63,545 nt of DNA. It comes from Saksenaea vasiformis B4078 (Eukaryota; Mucoromycota; Mucoromycetes; Mucorales; Saksenaeaceae). Below the pieces are notes generated by a model. That model saw only the letters and a program-made list of their open reading frames with translations. It did not search any database and had not been told where the DNA came from. The position numbers were made by a program, and so were the translations under genes. The stretch's first letter is position 1; every line of letters begins with the position of its first letter. Below are positions 59,874 to 63,545 of the stretch, one piece after another. The stretch covers positions 1 through 63,545 of the forward strand of contig JNDT01001982.1 in the NCBI GenBank assembly GCA_000697055.1, in the 5' to 3' direction.

Positions 59874-61968
59874 TTAATTTCTGTTTTTCTTCTGCATTTT
59901 TGCATTGACAGTTCGTTGTTGTCGTCTTTCAACCACCTCCTTGTTCTCCAGGGAGAACTCGACGGTAAGTCGTTTGCCATTGAACACTTCAGGGTTGTTG
60001 TTCAGGTATCGCAATGCAGCTAATGCATGTGAATGTGTAGTGTACTCCAAAAAGCCGTAACCTTTGCTACGCAATTTCTGGCTAGCTGCGTCGATTCTGT
60101 CCTTGCTTCGAATGATCTTGGCTTGTTTAACGCGAGGTCTGTATTGCCAACCTTCTTCTTTCTCGTCCTTTGTCAAATCTGTTCGGAGCTTGGCCTTGAC
60201 TTGTTCTTTAAACTTTTGGATGCTCTCCATACCAAGCTTCCTTAGAGCAGCATCATCTACATTAAGCGGTAGGTTGCGGATCGACAAACGTGTTTTGGAG
60301 ATATACATGGATGGGTTGCTTGCAATCTGCTTTTTCCGGAAAGAAAAGGACATCTGTCGTTTCTGCAATTCTGCCGGTGTCATCGTCTCCGCTGCTGGCG
60401 TATTTGGGAACACCACACCCTCCCGCATCAAATATAAATTTCGCTTATCTTCTTTCTTCTTCACATTCAATCTGTCTTCCTTGATTTTCTGTGCTTCGTT
60501 GCGATCGACTGCCAATGTCACATCCAAGACGCGACCGTTGAGAGTAAACTTCAAACCAAGTCCAGAGCCAGCATCAGGTGTCAAAATACTCTTGTACATT
60601 AAGCCTTTCTTCTTCTTTTCTCGTTTAGACATCAGGTCATCCATAGCAGACTGTTCGCCGCTTTTCTCCTTCAGCGACATCTTGCGCAATTCCTCAGCTT
60701 CTTCCAAGCACTGGTTGGCATCTTCTTTCTTTCGCATGCACACAAAACCAGTGCCTCGTGATACCTGTGTTTCTCGATCTTTTGTAATGCGCGCATAGAT
60801 AACAGGACCCCACTGCTTGAAGCTACATATCATGATTAACTCAATGCAACCGATATAACTATTCTACTTACTGTTCCTTCAAATCATCCTCTGTCGTCTC
60901 AAATAGCAGATTGCGGATAAACAGAGTAGCACCTTCTGAAACTTGTGGAAGTTTTCGTTCCTTCTTTACTTTCACAGGGCTTTCCTCATCCTCATCGTCG
61001 CTATCTTCCTCTTCGGCGTCACTGTCTTCATCGCTATCTTCGTCCTCCTTATCGCTGTCTTCATCCATCTCTTCATCCTCACTTTCATTCGATTCTTCCA
61101 TAGCCTCATCCTCATTATCACTGGATTCTTCCATTTCTTCATCTTCCTTCTCCTCCACAGCTTCCGTTTCCATTTCAGTTACTTTCTCCTTGGCCTGATC
61201 TTCCTGAGAAACTTCGTTGTTATTCTCCTCTTCCTCAATCTTTTCAAAACGATCCTTCGATAGAGCCCAATCCACAGCGATCGTCCGACCAACATGCTTC
61301 GTTGCGTTTAATGCGTTGATAGCCTGATATCAAGACTTGTCAGCTTTATGATTAATCTTTCTCGGTACACTTACCGCCTCAGCTTCTTCTACTTTTTCGA
61401 ATTGAATGAAAGCAAAACCACGAAGGGGACCGCCTTCATATTTTCGAGGCAATTGAACTTCCAGCACCTTGCCGTGCTTTTCAAACGTGCGCTTCAAATC
61501 AGCTTCTCTGTACTTCCACGGCAAGTTGCGCACAATCAAACGAGCTGCCCTGTTCACGCTGCCAATATCACGTTTCGGTTTCTTAGGCTTCTTTACAAAT
61601 TCCTTCTTCTTCTCCTTCGATTCCTCGGCGCCACCAGCTTCTCTGTCCCGCGCAAATGTAATGTTCAACTTGCGTTGACCGTTAAACTTCACCGAGCTCA
61701 GCTTTTCAATGGCCTCTTTTGCGTCGTCAGCAAGTGCAAAGCGAACATAACCGAAGCCTTTGTTCTTAAAGTTCGGATCGCCTTCCTTTATTTCTCCTTG
61801 CGAATTGTCCGTAACGACAAAACACCGTCTGATCGGGCCGATATCCTCGAAGAAAGTTTCTAGATCTTTACTGGTAGCATTGTAAGGGATTCCCCGTACA
61901 AAAAGCGTCGACTTTGGCTGGGATTCCTGTGGTGTATTTGTATCCTTTTCTTGCGATGTGGCCATCAT
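59874..61968 (-). CDS. NOP4: Nop4/RBM28-type nucleolar RNA-binding protein
   Basis: Three exons encode four RRMs: STLFVRGIPYNATSKDLETF with GFGYVRFALADDA; RLIVRNLPWKYREADLKRTF with RGFAFIQFEKVEEAE; after a very acidic Glu/Asp/Ser tract (DEDSDKEDEDSDEDSDAEEE), TLFIRNLLFETTEDDLKEQF with SRGTGFVCM; and TRLSIRNLPLNVDDAALRKL with SKGYGFLEYTTHSHALAAL. This arrangement is that of yeast Nop4 and human RBM28, needed for 27S pre-rRNA processing and 60S subunit assembly in the nucleolus. Introns lie at about 61329-61375 and 60830-60870. The start is at MMATSQEKD; the frame is open 12 codons further to another ATG, but that extension is not conserved-looking. Confidence 0.93.
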
Positions 61969-62892
61969 GATCAAGATCCAAGCGCGACAATGTTTGCAAA
62001 GCAATTTGCGTCACTGAAAAGAAAAAATTATTTTGCCTTGGCCAATAGGACGAGTTCGTACCAATAAGGAACTCTCTGGTTGCTCGAACCTCCGCTTACC
62101 CGACAGCCTACTGAAGTACTCAACTGCTATGCTGAGTGGCATGGATATGAACCTCTATGAGATTTGCAAAAGCCTAGCAATATCTAATTCAGTGCTGCGT
62201 AGATAGTCGTTAGATGAATGGTGAATAGCAGTAAAAAGCTTTGGAAAAACTGCAGGTAGGCAGGTTGTCCGAGCAGCATAAATGGGAGAATACAGCATAC
62301 AAGTCTTAGCATTATATGACCGTAAGAGAACTAACTTTAGCTCAAAGTCCATTTAGAAAAACAACGAGCGGTCTTGCGCTGCCGCAAAATTACAAAAGAA
62401 CTCGGGTGTTTCTCATAATGATTATTAGAGCGACTTCAAATGTGCAAAGTCATCAGGATCTCGAGTAACCATTTCTATAGCCCGTCGATTCACTCATGAT
62501 TTTATTGATTAACATGCACATCTAGACTAAAGCATCAACACCGTCACTTACCTTCGACGTAACGCCCCTGCGATGCTTCAATCCGAATTTCTCTACTTCC
62601 CCGGTCAACCCTTTGACAAGGGGTGCCATCCGCGGCTTGGTCCACATCTTCCAAAGGTCTAAAATGGACAATGCTTTGATTACTTACCGGGCCTCTTTCA
62701 GCGTGCCTTGGTTGTCTACCGGGTCTACGATTCGCGAGGTCTTTCAAGCACCTTCGGCCTATTCCGGTCTCAGAGAGAAAAGTGCTTGAAAAAGTAAGCG
62801 GTAAAAGATACAGAACGTAAAGGCAAAGGATACTTACAAAGACTGATACAGATGAAATATCCATGTATTGTGTGGCCGACGTAGGATAGCTA
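61969..62892. other. spacer before the right-end repeat, no gene recognised
   Basis: A minus-strand frame (62544-62963) reads out of the minisatellite into GRRCLKDLANRRPGRQPRHA and EIRIEASQGRYVEG; I see no domain and several possible splice sites. It may be part of the end repeat or chance. Confidence 0.35.
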
Positions 62893-63545
62893 CTCTTGTT
62901 CATCCTCTTCTTACCCGTCCTCTTCCTACCCATCCTCCTCTTACCCATCCTCCTCTTACCCATCCTCTTCTTGCTTACCTTATTATTCCTGTTCTTGTTC
63001 GTCGGTTTCTTTTATTTTTTTTTGTTTCCGGGGAAGAGGGGAAATCGCAACCCATGACAGGTTCGACGCCTTCGCTGAAGAGAAAGTAGAGTGATACTCT
63101 GCTAAAACCCCTCTCCCGTTTGTGCTTGTCATTCCATCCGCCGGCATCATCCCATCGCCGTGACATGGAGATGCATCCGCCGATGCATGGGTTGTTCGTT
63201 TGCGAGATCAACCTACCTCCGGGATGCGACCCTCCAAGGAGAGAGAGGATCGTACACCAACTGAACCAGATGGACGCATCCAGCCCTGACAGACAAATGC
63301 TGTCAGGAACCGTGCCCGCCAGTTCCCGCCCCCCGGAACCGACGACTACATCGACTTTAGACATTACTCTCTGGTGTCATGTAAACCAGTCGAACGAATG
63401 TTCTAATAAAAAGCACATGTCGGCTATCAAACCGGAGTGACAGCTATACGGACAGATTCAGTACCAGGAATCAGCCGAACCCGTAGATCAGATCCACAGG
63501 ACAATGCGTTAACTGACCTCTGAGGCTGAGGCACAGCTAAAAGGG
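62893..63545. repeat. right-end copy of the long inverted repeat
   Basis: Reverse complement of 402-1065 with few differences, including the 15-bp minisatellite (CATCCTCCTCTTACC units at 62901-62977) and the conserved block AGGAACCGTGCCCGCCAGTT-type sequence on the minus strand. The window ends inside the repeat (CTAAAAGGG corresponds to 402-410 at the left end). Confidence 0.8.

Noticed and set aside
60064..61263. Long plus-strand Ser/Leu-rich frames antisense to the Nop4-like gene
   Set aside because: Complement of the acidic tract and RRMs; no independent support.
1..63545. CRISPR arrays, rRNA and tRNA genes, bacterial operons, Shine-Dalgarno sites
   Set aside because: No regular spaced repeats, no rRNA-like sequence and no cloverleaf with a GGTTCRANYCC arm was found; the gene structure is eukaryotic.

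Overview
This window looks like a piece of an intron-rich fungal genome, most likely an early-diverging Mucoromycota (Mucorales-type) fungus. The evidence is many ~50-nt GT-AG introns, a fungus-specific DASH subunit (Dad2), an Sfh5-type Sec14 protein, Kre9/Knh1-like cell-surface proteins, secreted double-psi beta-barrel proteins, and a Fanzor-type (eukaryotic TnpB) gene. The assignment is inference; no database search was possible.

Layout. The first ~1.07 kb is a repeat whose inner part (402-1065) returns in inverted orientation at the right end (62893-63545), each copy carrying a 15-bp minisatellite. A 750-bp element with terminal inverted repeats lies at 2201-2950. A giant single-intron gene for a 2,470-residue MSP/ASH (Hydin-like) protein fills 3190-10655, followed by a U1A/U2B''-type snRNP protein (-) and the XPD/Rad3 helicase (+). 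From 16.8 to 20.8 kb is a transposon-related block: a dead coding relic, then a Fanzor gene whose RuvC-I half lies on + (17379-19803) and whose RuvC-II/zinc-ribbon half lies on - (20235-20768). The gene appears split by a local inversion. Next come cytosolic/mitochondrial cysteinyl-tRNA synthetase (+), ribonucleotide reductase small subunit (-) and an Sfh5-like lipid-transfer protein (+). The last two share a 331-bp divergent promoter with a palindromic CGCGTC element.

From ~30.7 to 53 kb the region is gene-poor and repeat-rich. It holds six copies of one dispersed repeat family, a pogo-type MITE, two secreted double-psi beta-barrel genes, an aldo-keto reductase with altered catalytic residues, decayed coding remnants, and a pair of single-pass Kre9-like surface proteins that share a 177-bp identical membrane-anchor block. 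From 53.3 to 62 kb the window is housekeeping again: RNase H2 subunit C (+), then a minus-strand run of a Gbp2-like SR/RRM protein, Dad2, a D-amino-acid oxidase with a peroxisomal SHL terminus, and the Nop4/RBM28 ribosome-biogenesis protein.

The housekeeping genes serve unrelated nuclear functions (splicing, transcription/repair, dNTP supply, RNA export, ribosome assembly, kinetochore), so nothing here resembles an operon or biosynthetic cluster. The most unusual locus is the split Fanzor gene with its neighbouring relics.
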